From Hymenobacter profundi (lineage in GTDB: Bacteria > Bacteroidota > Bacteroidia > Cytophagales > Hymenobacteraceae): 35,847 nt of DNA. Shown here one piece after another: positions 25,138 to 33,734 of this stretch. The DNA is taken from contig NZ_JAHWGL010000044.1 in the NCBI RefSeq assembly GCF_019334315.1, positions 1-35,847 of the forward strand, read 5' to 3'. Below the pieces are notes generated by a model that was not told where the DNA came from, did no database searches, and worked only from the letters and a program-made list of their open reading frames with translations. Each line of letters starts with the position of its first letter. Within the stretch, counting starts at the first letter, position 1. The translations under genes were made by a program, and so were the position numbers.

Positions 25138-26484
25138 TTACTCCAATTGCAGCACCGAATCGGCGTACCTCCCGCGCCAGATACTACGAATGGTGGCTTG
25201 CTGATTGCCCAGGCCCGTATTACAACGGTATAGGTAGCTAGGCCGGCCCATGCCCGGCTCTACGCCCCGCATACCGGGCATGGCCAGGTGGCCACTGGGG
25301 TCCAGCTGTTTTATGCGGTAGTAGGAATATACCAGCACGGAGTCGCGGTAGGCGGGGGGCTGCTGCGCAAACCAGCTGATTTCGTCCCAGCCCCACAGAA
25401 ACCAGTCGCGGTTTCGGTCGTAGTTGCACCCTACGGCGGCTTCGGCGCTCGGCCCGCTATTGTCCAGCTCTACCAGGTAGGGATTGCGCACGGCCGTCCA
25501 GCCCAGCGGATTGAGGCCCCCTAGGCTGCGCTGGTGCAATCCTACGTTCGGATCAACCTGTATTGTAATTGGCTGCCGCTCGGGCGTGCAGCCTGGCGCC
25601 TCCTGGTAGTTCACCCAAATGGAGTGAAAATCGAGTACCAGTTGCTTTGTGCTATCGGAGGTAGGGCGATACGACTGCCACTCGGCCAACGGCATAGTTT
25701 GCACCAGCTGCGGCTCGTAGTATATGCCGCCAGAAGGCACGTGGCCGTCGCAGAGCACCACGCCGCGGTTCCGGGTAGCCGCATAGGTCCTGATTTTCTG
25801 GAGCAGCGCCCACCACTGCGCGTTGCCCACGTCGCGGCGGTTCATTACTTCTACTTGTCCGAAATGAATGGCCTCGCAACCCGCCGCGAGGTAGCGCGTG
25901 GCCATGTAGTAAAACCACAATTGGGCTTCCTGAGTGGTGACATCGGGCGTGAACCGACGCATGCTTTCAGCCATCGGACCATCGTAGACGCGGTACTGCG
26001 CGGCGGGTGCCGGGTACAGCATCTCATGACAACGAAAATTGCGCCGCACCACAGGCAGCCCAAACGCCCGGAATACTCGCGCTGGCACGGCTATGTTGTT
26101 CACACTCTCTGATACATACTCGAATACCGCCGCTTGGCAAATCACTTCCCGGTCGTGGGTCTGGATGCGGCGTACATTCCAGCGGACCTGTGCAAATAGA
26201 GCATCATGCGCGGCTTGGTCGTAGGCATTTTCCCACCAGCCCCCAATGCGGCTCACAAACTTGGCGCCCACGTTGTGCAGCATGGCTATGTTGCGCCGGC
26301 GTTCGGCTTCGCTCAATTTGTTGACACCCTCTATTTCTGACTGCCCCTGCATGGTAATGGCGCGGTCGAGGTAGTTGTTGAGCACGTTCTGGCTCATCGT
26401 ACCCTGAAAGCGGTAGGTTTGGGCGTAGCTGTAACTATTGAGGAAGCAGAAAAATAGGAAAAGCCAACGGAAGCGAAGTAGCAT
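25138..26484 (-). CDS. secreted protein of unknown function, possible TIM-barrel enzyme
   Basis: A 448-residue protein I do not recognise. The start MLLRFRWLFLFFCFLNSYSYAQ gives a clean signal peptide; the longer reading adds 40 unlikely residues. The middle has alternating strand and helix blocks such as AGCEAIHFGQVEVMNRRD, WWALLQKIRTYA, RGVVLCDGHVP and QLVLDFHSIW, which look like a (beta/alpha) barrel with acidic and His residues at strand ends. The C-terminal half is rich in Trp, Tyr and Pro and has several Cys (APGCTP, VGCNYDR, YRCNTG). It may be a glycoside-hydrolase-like protein, but no family signature is clear. It is monocistronic and divergent from the porin gene. Confidence 0.7.
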   Translation of the reverse strand: MLLRFRWLFLFFCFLNSYSYAQTYRFQGTMSQNVLNNYLDRAITMQGQSEIEGVNKLSEAERRRNIAMLHNVGAKFVSRIGGWWENAYDQAAHDALFAQVRWNVRRIQTHDREVICQAAVFEYVSESVNNIAVPARVFRAFGLPVVRRNFRCHEMLYPAPAAQYRVYDGPMAESMRRFTPDVTTQEAQLWFYYMATRYLAAGCEAIHFGQVEVMNRRDVGNAQWWALLQKIRTYAATRNRGVVLCDGHVPSGGIYYEPQLVQTMPLAEWQSYRPTSDSTKQLVLDFHSIWVNYQEAPGCTPERQPITIQVDPNVGLHQRSLGGLNPLGWTAVRNPYLVELDNSGPSAEAAVGCNYDRNRDWFLWGWDEISWFAQQPPAYRDSVLVYSYYRIKQLDPSGHLAMPGMRGVEPGMGRPSYLYRCNTGLGNQQATIRSIWRGRYADSVLQLE

Positions 26485-26669
26485 CACGAGGAAGGATGGT
26501 GAAGTGGAATAACGCTGCCATACGCAGAATCCACATTCCGAATTTCCAAAAGGGATTTGCGAAAGAGCTTCTGGAAGCTTAGCGCCGCGGTAAAGCAAAT
26601 ACACTTTTTGCGAAACGTTTTTCGCTTGACTTCGTCCAACCTACCCAGGAGTTCACCTAACGCCCCTCT

Positions 26670-27818
26670 ATGCATAAAACACTTTTACTTTTATTTCTCT
26701 GCTTCTTCGGCACGCTGTGCCACGCACAAGACCTAGAGGACAAAGACGATGAAAAGCCTGCCCTGAAGCTGGGCGGTGCGCTGCGCTTCAACTACAACCT
26801 CTCTACCTGGAAACAGGACCAAGTGGAACGGGGCGGTGATTTTGGCTTTGATATGTTTCGCATCAATGCGGAAGCCGCCTATAAAGGCATCAAGCTGAAC
26901 GCCGAGTTCCGGCACTACTCGCAGGCATTTGGAGGGAGCTTTCTGAAGCAGGGCTGGTTTCAGTACGATTTCTCGGATGCCGCCCAACTACAGGTAGGGC
27001 TGAACCAAGTGCCCTTCGGCATTCAGCAATACAACTCCAACAATTGGTTTTTCAACATGACCTACTACCTGGGGTTTGAGGATGACCACGACATGGGTGT
27101 AAAGTACATTCACGACCGGGGCCTCTGGCAGTGGCAGGCGGCCTACTACAAAAGCGCGGAGGATTTTGTGTTCAGCTCGGCCGAAGCCAGCCCCAACCGC
27201 TACTCCTACGACGTAACCGGACGCAACAAGGAGAACAACCAGCTAAATTTTAAACTGGTCCGGCGCCTCGACGACAGCCTGGCCCACGAGTTGGGCGTTT
27301 CCCTACAGGGCGGCCTCCTCTACAACCTGGATACCAGGCGCAACGGCACCCGCTACGCCGGGGCGGTGCACTATGAATTTAAGCCCTCCTATAGCCGCTG
27401 GAGTATGAAGTTGCAGGCCATGCGCTACCGCTTTCAGCCAAAATATGCCAACGGTGCGGCCTTAAATTTCGTTGAGATGGGTGCGTACGGCGCCAACTAC
27501 CGGGTAGCCACCAGGGGCAACCTGTACACGGCCAACGTCGCCTACCGTCTCCCCATTGAAACCCGCTTGCTGCAAAGCATCACGTTGTACGACAACTACG
27601 GCTACTATTCGAAAGATGTCCGTGGCTTTGAGAACTCGCACATGAACGTGCTGGGGGCGCTGTTTGCCGCCGGGCCCATGGCCATCTACACCGACGCCGC
27701 CTTTGGCTATAACCACCCCTGGTTGGGACCTGAATGGGAAAATGCCTTTACCAGTGGCACTTCCGGCAACACCCGCTGGCACATGCGATTCAACATCAAC
27801 ATGGGCTACTACTTCTAG
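26670..27818 (+). CDS. outer-membrane porin-like beta-barrel protein
   Basis: A 382-residue protein with signal peptide MHKTLLLLFLCFFGTLCHAQ and alternating aromatic/polar strands throughout (LKLGGALRFNYNL, GIKLNAEFRHYSQAF, LQVGLNQVPFGIQQ). It ends MRFNINMGYYF with a terminal Phe, as for outer-membrane barrels. The pattern resembles phosphate-porin/OprP-like proteins of Bacteroidota. It precedes a BCCT transporter gene by 18 bases, so it probably supplies an outer-membrane path for the same solute, perhaps betaine or choline. The exact porin family is not certain. Confidence 0.8.
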   Translation: MHKTLLLLFLCFFGTLCHAQDLEDKDDEKPALKLGGALRFNYNLSTWKQDQVERGGDFGFDMFRINAEAAYKGIKLNAEFRHYSQAFGGSFLKQGWFQYDFSDAAQLQVGLNQVPFGIQQYNSNNWFFNMTYYLGFEDDHDMGVKYIHDRGLWQWQAAYYKSAEDFVFSSAEASPNRYSYDVTGRNKENNQLNFKLVRRLDDSLAHELGVSLQGGLLYNLDTRRNGTRYAGAVHYEFKPSYSRWSMKLQAMRYRFQPKYANGAALNFVEMGAYGANYRVATRGNLYTANVAYRLPIETRLLQSITLYDNYGYYSKDVRGFENSHMNVLGALFAAGPMAIYTDAAFGYNHPWLGPEWENAFTSGTSGNTRWHMRFNINMGYYF

Positions 27819-27836
27819 AAATCAACAGCACTGTAT

Positions 27837-29501
27837 ATGAGCAAAGTTAGGAATGAGGCGAAAAAATCGTTTGGGTTGGATGTAAACGGGCCCGTGTTCT
27901 GGCCATCCATCGTGATACTTGTCCTCAGTATCGTGCTCGTTTTGGTCTTTCGGGAAAGCGCCGAAACGTTTTTCGCGGAAATACAGACTGCTGTCACGTC
28001 CAACATGGGGTGGCTGTTTATTCTGAGCGTGAACATTTTCGTGGCGTATTGCCTGTTTCTGGCCTTCGGCCGGTTTGGCAACATCCGGTTGGGTGGTCGG
28101 GATGCGCGGCCGGAGTTCAGCACCGGTTCCTGGTTTGCCATGCTATTCAGCGCCGGCATGGGCATTGGCCTGCTTTTTTGGAGCGTGGCCGAGCCCATCA
28201 ACCACTTTCAGACGCCCCCGCTTGGGGAGCCGGGTACGCCGGCCGCTGCCCGCCAGGCCATGAATTTCACGTTCCTGCACTGGGGCTTTCATGCCTGGGC
28301 CATTTATGCGCTGGTAGCGCTGGCCTTGGCCTTTTTCACCTATAATCGCCAATTGCCTCTTACGGTACGCTCGGCTTTCTACCCGTTTCTGGGTGAGCGC
28401 ATCCACGGCGTTATTGGTGATGTGATTGATATTCTGGCGGTTATTGCTACCCTCTTCGGCTTGGCTACCTCGCTGGGCCTGGGGGTGAAGCAAGTAGCGG
28501 CGGGGCTACACCACGTATTTCCAGTTATCGTCAACAACGTCACTACCCAGATTAGCCTGATAGCCATCATCACGGGTATTGCTACCATATCGGTGGTAAC
28601 GGGAGTAGACAAAGGCGTGCGTATCCTCAGCGAATGGAACGTCCGGATTGCCTTGCTGGTACTGGTGGCGGTGCTGTTTCTGGGGCCTACGGTGTTTATC
28701 CTGGGTTCTTATGTGCAGAACACTGGCTACTACATCGGGAGCTTTATGCAGCTTTCTTTTTGGAATGAAGCTTACAGCAATACCAACTGGCAGGGCACCT
28801 GGACGGTGTTTTACTGGGCCTGGTGGATTTCGTGGGCGCCGTTTGTGGGCATCTTCATTGCGCGCGTCTCCAAAGGCCGCACCATCAAGGAATTTGTGCT
28901 CGGGGTACTGATTGTGCCTTCCCTACTCTCGTTTCTGTGGATGACGGTATTCGGCAGCACCGCCCTGCGCGAAGTACTGGGCGGCAATACGGCCGTAGCC
29001 GAGGCCGTGGCCGCCGACGTATCGACAGCCCTGTTTGTCTTTTTCGAGCAGCTTCCTTTCTCTAATATTCTGTCGGTTATCGGCATTGTGCTCATCACCG
29101 GGTTCTTCGTCACGTCTTCCGACTCTGGGTCGCTGGTGGTGGTAAGTCTTACCTCTGGCGGCCGGCCAGACCCTTCTGTTGGCACCCGCGTGTTCTGGGC
29201 CCTGTCGGGCGGGACCATTGCGGCGGTGCTGCTGCTGGGTGGCGGGTTGCAGGCCTTGCAAACGGCTGTTATTATCACAGGACTTCCCTTTGCTATCATT
29301 CTGCTGCTCATGTGCTATAGCTTGTATAAAGGGCTAAGCGAAGAACTGGAAGAAGAAACGAAGCTCGGCAGCGCCCAGCAACGCAAAGATTATCAGCAAC
29401 TGGTAGGCGAGATGCTGGCCAAGCGGGCGCAAAAGCAGGACGCCAAAGCGCCTCAAACAAGCACTTCTACCCCCTTACCCCCAAACGCCGCGAAACTATG
29501 A
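27837..29501 (+). CDS. BCCT-family betaine/choline/carnitine transporter
   Basis: A 554-residue inner-membrane transporter with about 12 hydrophobic segments. The BCCT signatures are present: FGNIRLGGRDARPEFSTGSW, FSAGMGIGLLFWSVAEPINHF, and the Trp-rich WTVFYWAWWISWAPFVGIF followed by ARVSKGRTIKEF. Family members take up quaternary ammonium compounds such as glycine betaine with sodium or protons, usually for osmoprotection. The C-terminal tail (about 500-554) is charged and Lys/Gln-rich, a place where osmosensing tails occur in some relatives. The stop overlaps the start of the universal stress protein gene by four bases (ATGA). Confidence 0.95.
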   Translation: MSKVRNEAKKSFGLDVNGPVFWPSIVILVLSIVLVLVFRESAETFFAEIQTAVTSNMGWLFILSVNIFVAYCLFLAFGRFGNIRLGGRDARPEFSTGSWFAMLFSAGMGIGLLFWSVAEPINHFQTPPLGEPGTPAAARQAMNFTFLHWGFHAWAIYALVALALAFFTYNRQLPLTVRSAFYPFLGERIHGVIGDVIDILAVIATLFGLATSLGLGVKQVAAGLHHVFPVIVNNVTTQISLIAIITGIATISVVTGVDKGVRILSEWNVRIALLVLVAVLFLGPTVFILGSYVQNTGYYIGSFMQLSFWNEAYSNTNWQGTWTVFYWAWWISWAPFVGIFIARVSKGRTIKEFVLGVLIVPSLLSFLWMTVFGSTALREVLGGNTAVAEAVAADVSTALFVFFEQLPFSNILSVIGIVLITGFFVTSSDSGSLVVVSLTSGGRPDPSVGTRVFWALSGGTIAAVLLLGGGLQALQTAVIITGLPFAIILLLMCYSLYKGLSEELEEETKLGSAQQRKDYQQLVGEMLAKRAQKQDAKAPQTSTSTPLPPNAAKL

Positions 29502-30373
29502 TTGCCATTGACGCGATGATGGTCTGCCTGGACCTGAGTGATATAGACGAAAAACTGGTGGCCTTCACCCGCTCTATCTGCGAGCGGCTGCAAGTAGGCA
29601 AAGTGTACTTTGTGCACAACGTGAAGGTAGCCGAGCTGAGCGACGACTTCCGGGAATTGTTCGGCAATATGGACCTAGCCACCGAAGTGGAAGGCAACAT
29701 CAACGACATCGTGGTCGAGCAGTTCGGCAATGCTGCGGCGTATGAGGTGCTCGTAGGCGAGGAGCCGAACACAGAGGTGATGCTGGCCGAACTGGTGAAG
29801 CGCTACCGGATCAAGCTGGCCTTACTGGGTAAAAAAATGAGCGACAAGAGCACCGGCGCCCTCGGCACCAAGCTGCTCCAGGTGCTGCCGTGCAGCGTGC
29901 TCGTCTTCCCCGAAACGGCGGTAGCAAGCATTCATAAAGTTCTGCTGCCGCTGGATTTTTCGGCCACCTCGGTGCACGCCCTGCGGCTCAGCCAAAACCT
30001 GTCCACGCAGTTGGGGCTGCAACTGGAGATACTGCACGTGTACCGGCTGCCGACCCAGTACTTCCCGCTTATCTCGGAAGAAAAGGCCGTGAAGAAGGCC
30101 GAAGAAATCGTGAAGGAGCGGTTTGCCGCCTTGCAGCGAAAACACCAAGAAACCGCCGGCGTGCCCTACACCCTGGTGCGGGCCGCCAACAAAAGCGTGG
30201 CAGAGCGCATTCGCCTACACTTGGGCAAAGGCAAATACGACCTGCTCGTGCTCGGCCTGAAGGGTAGTAACCCCCTACCCTCCCTGCGTTTTGGCAGCGT
30301 ACCGAAGGAAATCTACAACATGGACCTGCCCATTCCGCTGTGGCTGGTTTATTCCGAGGAGGTGATACGGTAG
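29498..30373 (+). CDS. tandem-domain universal stress protein
   Basis: A 291-residue cytoplasmic protein with two Usp (HUP-fold) domains, about 1-145 and 147-290. The second domain keeps the ATP-binding pattern G-2x-G-9x-G-S (GLKGSNPLPSLRFGS, near residues 252-266). The first domain has a degenerate version (LGKKMSDKSTGALGT). Coupled by ATGA overlap to the BCCT gene, it may regulate that transporter. A precedent from established knowledge is TeaD, a Usp protein that tunes the TeaABC ectoine transporter of Halomonas. A role here is inference. Confidence 0.9.
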   Translation: MIAIDAMMVCLDLSDIDEKLVAFTRSICERLQVGKVYFVHNVKVAELSDDFRELFGNMDLATEVEGNINDIVVEQFGNAAAYEVLVGEEPNTEVMLAELVKRYRIKLALLGKKMSDKSTGALGTKLLQVLPCSVLVFPETAVASIHKVLLPLDFSATSVHALRLSQNLSTQLGLQLEILHVYRLPTQYFPLISEEKAVKKAEEIVKERFAALQRKHQETAGVPYTLVRAANKSVAERIRLHLGKGKYDLLVLGLKGSNPLPSLRFGSVPKEIYNMDLPIPLWLVYSEEVIR

Positions 30374-30388
30374 GCGCTACGGCCAAGC

Positions 30389-31000
30389 CTACCCAGCGGC
30401 CCGCATCAGGTTAGTGATACCGGTAGTAATCATATCAACGCCGATAGCGCCCAGGAAAAAGCCGTTGATGCGTAGCAAAAGCTCCATGATTTTATCGAAG
30501 GCAATCTGAAAGCTTTTGCTGCGCATGGTGCGGCGCATTTGCTTCAACCCCATAATGATCAGGTAGTTGATTAGCATAATCAAGACCAGCGCTACTACCC
30601 CCTGCCACAGTTGCAGCTGCTCCGACATCAAGACGGTGAGCGAGATAGTGCCGGCCCCTACCATGAAGGGCAGCGCAATTTCGGAAGCTAGGTCGTGCAG
30701 GTCGCCTTTAATCTGAATGAACGCCTTCCTTCCCTGCACAATAAAAATGTAGGCAAAGGAAAACAGCACAATGCCGCCGAATATCCGGAACGACTCGAAA
30801 TTGATGCTAAATACCTTCTGGAAAACCAGGTCGCCGAACAGCAGGAAAACCAGGTATATGCAAAAGGAAATTGTGCTGGCTTTCAGAAATACCGACCGAA
30901 AGTCGGCTTCCGAAAGGTCTTGCATAATCGGCTTCAGGTATAGAAACAAGGCAAACGGGTTCAGCATCACCAGGAAACTGACTATAGCTGCTATCATCAA
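30389..31000 (-). CDS. MarC-family integral membrane protein
   Basis: A 203-residue protein with about six membrane helices and the MarC/UPF0056 pattern: N-terminal LNPFALFLYLKPIMQDLS, a central GGIVLFSFAY, LPFMVGAGTISL and C-terminal INGFFLGAIGVDMITTGI. The family's biochemical role is not established; it is not proven to act in antibiotic resistance. The gene ends 15 bases from the universal stress protein stop in convergent orientation, and I saw no strong hairpin in that gap. Confidence 0.9.
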   Translation of the reverse strand: MMIAAIVSFLVMLNPFALFLYLKPIMQDLSEADFRSVFLKASTISFCIYLVFLLFGDLVFQKVFSINFESFRIFGGIVLFSFAYIFIVQGRKAFIQIKGDLHDLASEIALPFMVGAGTISLTVLMSEQLQLWQGVVALVLIMLINYLIIMGLKQMRRTMRSKSFQIAFDKIMELLLRINGFFLGAIGVDMITTGITNLMRAAG

Positions 31001-31093
31001 ATCAGGCTACTTAACGGGTTTGGGATGGGCCACCGAAAGGTACTTTCTATTGTGTAAGGCAGCGATGCGGGTAGGAGCACCGCGAAATGGCGG

Positions 31094-31774
31094 CTACAGT
31101 GGTACTCTGGGGTAATTGGCTACCTCTTTCTCCTGGCCGCCTTCGCTGCTTAGTAAGCGGCTGGGCCGATTGCGCCGTGCTACCTCGTGCGCTTTTTCGA
31201 GCGCCTGTGTTTCATCTGCAAACTCCTCGACGAGGTTCTGGTTGTGGTCCAGCACCTGCCATTGCGCGTCCTCCTCGTTCCACTGCACGCAGTAGGTCTT
31301 TTCCGCGGCCTGCCCTTTGTTGCGGACCCAATCCAGAATAATCTTCCCGTCGCTGTGGTTGCCGTCGGGGTAAGGCATGGGCAACAGCGCAAAAAAGATG
31401 TAGTACAGGGAGAAATAGGTGAACTGGTAGGTAAGCATGCCCGACTCCAGCCGGCCGCTCTCGATAAGATAGACCACTGCCACCGCAGACACGGCATTGA
31501 AAAGCGAGCCTCCCGCAAAAATAAGGACGTTGGCCAGTCGGTGGTTATACCTCAGATTGTCGAAGGTGCACTGGCCGTACCAGAAGTAGTATTGGCGCAC
31601 TTCCAGCATGCCCAACCGAAACACCACGTCGCCGGAGCCCACGGTCACCTTGATGTTTTTGCCCCCCATCAGCCAGGCAAAAAACACGTGTCCCGCCTCG
31701 TGCAGAAAAGAAATAACTGGCAGCACCAGGAAGAAGGCCAGAAAGAACTTCGGGATGTCACTTACTCCAAACAT
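31094..31774 (-). CDS. small M50-like membrane protease or homologue
   Basis: A 226-residue protein with HEAGH (His25-His29) in the first hydrophobic segment, the zinc motif of site-2/M50 proteases. A second conserved part LLPMPYPDGNHSDGKI, followed by a membrane-to-soluble transition, is reminiscent of the M50 NxxPxxxxDG motif, with an insertion. About four hydrophobic stretches are present. The last 70 residues are soluble and charged. Whether it is a working protease is uncertain because the second motif is degenerate. It stands alone on the minus strand, 93 bases from the MarC-family gene. Confidence 0.65.
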   Translation of the reverse strand: MFGVSDIPKFFLAFFLVLPVISFLHEAGHVFFAWLMGGKNIKVTVGSGDVVFRLGMLEVRQYYFWYGQCTFDNLRYNHRLANVLIFAGGSLFNAVSAVAVVYLIESGRLESGMLTYQFTYFSLYYIFFALLPMPYPDGNHSDGKIILDWVRNKGQAAEKTYCVQWNEEDAQWQVLDHNQNLVEEFADETQALEKAHEVARRNRPSRLLSSEGGQEKEVANYPRVPL

Positions 31775-32076
31775 ATGACTACGTGTACGGAGAAAGGGAT
31801 TATCCGTGGCTAATTCCTTGAAGCAAAAGATTGAGGTTTTGCCTCAAGAGGAAGTAGTGAGGAGCTTTGCCGTCTGGCGTGTTGGCCCCTACCTACATAG
31901 GCTGGCAGTACGTCATTCGAAGCATACAGAAGGGCGTTTTAAAAAAGTATATCTATAGGCTAGGGTGTTAGACCTCTTCTCCGACTATAAGGTAGTACAC
32001 GCCCTACTCTATTGCAACACAAACGCCCCGACCGGTTGGTCGGGGCGTTTTGTTTCACCATATTTTCTATGGATAG
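31775..32076. other. intergenic region with one terminator
   Basis: About 300 bases. Apart from the strong hairpin at 32021-32050 I see no gene, repeat or clear promoter in it. Confidence 0.6.
32021..32050. terminator. strong hairpin terminator
   Basis: A 13-base-pair perfect stem (AAACGCCCCGACC) with a four-base loop follows the stop of the small lipoprotein gene on the minus strand. Both ends carry A or T runs, so it can act in either direction. Confidence 0.8.
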
Positions 32077-32607
32077 TTAGTCATGCTCATAGTATTGTAC
32101 GCGGAAGGTTCCACTCTTAAAACGCTTTAGCTCCACCTGTTTTGTGTAAAAATCATCGCGCTGCAAGGTGGCCTCAAAGCGGCCTTCTATGATCCGATTT
32201 ATAGTATCAAGCTGAGTCACCTGAATAGTAGGCAGGCCTTGGGCAGTTGTTGACATAAATTGATTGAAAATCATATCACCACCGCCTATTTCAAGCCAAG
32301 TAGCTGGCAAGGCTTGGATAGAGGAAAGTAGTTGCCTTTTCGGCATAGAGAAGCTAAGCGTTAATTTCTCTACAATTCCTATACTTTGGGGATCAGCACC
32401 TGTTACGAAAAACGTGCGCTTAGATTTATAATAATTCCCGTAGACTCCCGTAACACCTGTCTTCAACCAAACATTATCGTTTTGCCGAGCTTGCACATAA
32501 AATTCTGCTTGCGGCTCTTCTAATAGCGGCTCCGCGGAGTCTTTGTCGCATGCTGTCAGACTACTAGCCAATAGTGTAGCGGCTAATAAAGTGGAGAAGT
32601 AATTCAT
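32077..32607 (-). CDS. small lipoprotein of unknown function
   Basis: A 176-residue protein with a signal peptide and lipobox SLTAC (Cys20), then an acidic linker (DKDSAEPLLEEPQAE). The rest looks like a single beta-rich domain: FYVQARQNDNVWLKTG, KRTFFVTG, LTLSFSMP, RIIEGRFEATLQ and FRSGT-like KSGTFRVQYYEHD. This layout resembles the many Bacteroidota lipoproteins of the DUF-type beta-sandwich class, but I do not recognise the family. It has its own terminator and no co-directional neighbour close by. Confidence 0.75.
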   Translation of the reverse strand: MNYFSTLLAATLLASSLTACDKDSAEPLLEEPQAEFYVQARQNDNVWLKTGVTGVYGNYYKSKRTFFVTGADPQSIGIVEKLTLSFSMPKRQLLSSIQALPATWLEIGGGDMIFNQFMSTTAQGLPTIQVTQLDTINRIIEGRFEATLQRDDFYTKQVELKRFKSGTFRVQYYEHD

Positions 32608-32808
32608 CGTAGAAATAAGAAGTTAGATGCCTATAGGATGCAGATAACAGCGCAAAAGGTTGCATTGGTTACACTTAATATAATCTTGCAGTAGGTATTA
32701 TTATCGTCAAGTTAGAAGAGTACAGAGGTCGACATAAACTGAACGAGCAGCAAGGTAGGAGCAGCCACGTTCGAAATTCTATTATTTAATGTTCTACCAA
32801 ATAAAAAC

Positions 32809-32843
32809 AAAAACAGCCTCCACATATTGTAGAGGCTGTTTTT
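32809..32843 (-). terminator. terminator downstream of the tRNA
   Basis: AAAAACAGCCTC and GAGGCTGTTTTT form a 12-base-pair stem with an 11-base loop. On the minus strand it is followed by a T-rich run (TTTGTTTTTAT), a good intrinsic terminator 13 bases past the tRNA end. Confidence 0.85.
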
Positions 32844-32856
32844 AGTCGGTGTGTTG

Positions 32857-32930
32857 TGGGCCCACTTGGAATCGAACCAAGGACCTACTGATTATGAGTC
32901 AGTTGCTCTAACCGATTGAGCTATAGGCCC
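32857..32930 (-). tRNA. tRNA with CAU anticodon (probably tRNA-Ile2, possibly elongator tRNA-Met)
   Basis: The minus strand folds into a full cloverleaf: acceptor GGGCCTA with TGGGCCC, D-arm AGCTCAATCGGTTAGAGC, anticodon stem ACTGA/TCAGT with loop CTCATAA, and T-arm with GGTTCGATTCC. The anticodon is CAU. The acceptor pairs C4-G69 and C5-G68 are those known to favour TilS (lysidine) recognition in Escherichia coli, which suggests tRNA-Ile2 rather than Met. The 3' CCA is not encoded; the sequence after the discriminator is CAA. Confidence 0.95.
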
Positions 32931-32970
32931 GATGCGTACTAATCTGACAGAGCAGGTTGGTTTCGCTGCT

Positions 32971-32988
32971 GCAAACTTCGAAGTTTGC
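32971..32988. repeat. perfect 18-base palindrome between tRNA and HAD genes
   Basis: GCAAACTTCGAAGTTTGC is its own reverse complement. A second inverted repeat, GGTTTCG with CGAAACC (33022-33041), lies 33 bases on. Both fall in the 150-base gap before the HAD gene. They may be an intergenic repeat unit or sites in its control region. Confidence 0.6.
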
Positions 32989-33080
32989 GGGCGAATTTCC
33001 AATTTTAATCCGCGTCGGAGTGGTTTCGAGCGGACGAAACCTACCTTCGGGCGGCTGCGAGCTGCCCCTACCTAAATCGT

Positions 33081-33734
33081 ATGACGAAGAAACCCAACCT
33101 GCTGTTCGACTTTGGCGGCGTTATCATCAACATCAACTACCAGCGCACGCTGGATGAGATGCGCCGTTTTAGCCCGGCGGGCAGCACCATTGCCTTCAAC
33201 CAACAAGCACAGGCCGAGCTGTTCGACCAGCTAGAAACCGGCCGCCTCACGAGCGAGGCATTTCGGGAGGGGCTGCGCACGGGCTACCAGCTCACGGCCA
33301 CCGACGACGAACTGGACGCCGCCTGGAACGCCATGCTGCTGGACGTGCCCGCCGAGCGCTTAGCTCTTATTGCCGAGCTGCGGGAGCAAGGCCACGAAAC
33401 GGCGCTGCTTAGCAACACCAACCACATGCACATCAACGTTATCAACCGGCAACTACAGGAGCAGTACAGCTTCGCACACGGCATTGCCGATGCGCTGGAC
33501 CGCGTGTTTTATTCCCAGGAGGTAGGGCTGCGCAAGCCCGGCGAGGAGATTTTCCGGCACGTGCTGCGCGAAATGAACTGGAAAGCCGAGGAAACTCTTT
33601 TCATTGAAGACAGTATCCAACACATTGAAACAGCCCGCCGCCTGGGAATACAGACCCTGTTCCTGGCGCCGCCGCTGACGCTCACCGACGCTTTGCCCGA
33701 CGCCATTCGTGCCTTCTCCCCTACCTCTGCCTGA
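33081..33734 (+). CDS. HAD-superfamily phosphatase (YihX-like, HAD-IA)
   Basis: A 217-residue cytoplasmic HAD hydrolase. Motif I is FDFGGVI with nucleophile Asp10, where the usual second Asp (DxD) is Gly12, as in the YihX group. Motif II is LLSNTN (Ser111), motif III Lys152 (GLRKPGEEIF), and motif IV IEDS (Glu176-Asp177). The cap is the small four-helix type. Escherichia coli YihX acts on alpha-D-glucose-1-phosphate, but HAD specificities vary widely and the substrate here is unknown. The gene overlaps the next one by 26 bases. Confidence 0.92.
   Translation: MTKKPNLLFDFGGVIININYQRTLDEMRRFSPAGSTIAFNQQAQAELFDQLETGRLTSEAFREGLRTGYQLTATDDELDAAWNAMLLDVPAERLALIAELREQGHETALLSNTNHMHINVINRQLQEQYSFAHGIADALDRVFYSQEVGLRKPGEEIFRHVLREMNWKAEETLFIEDSIQHIETARRLGIQTLFLAPPLTLTDALPDAIRAFSPTSA

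Noticed and set aside
26485..26604. Longer start for the unknown secreted protein
   Set aside because: The extra 40 residues precede a clean signal peptide and are not plausible.
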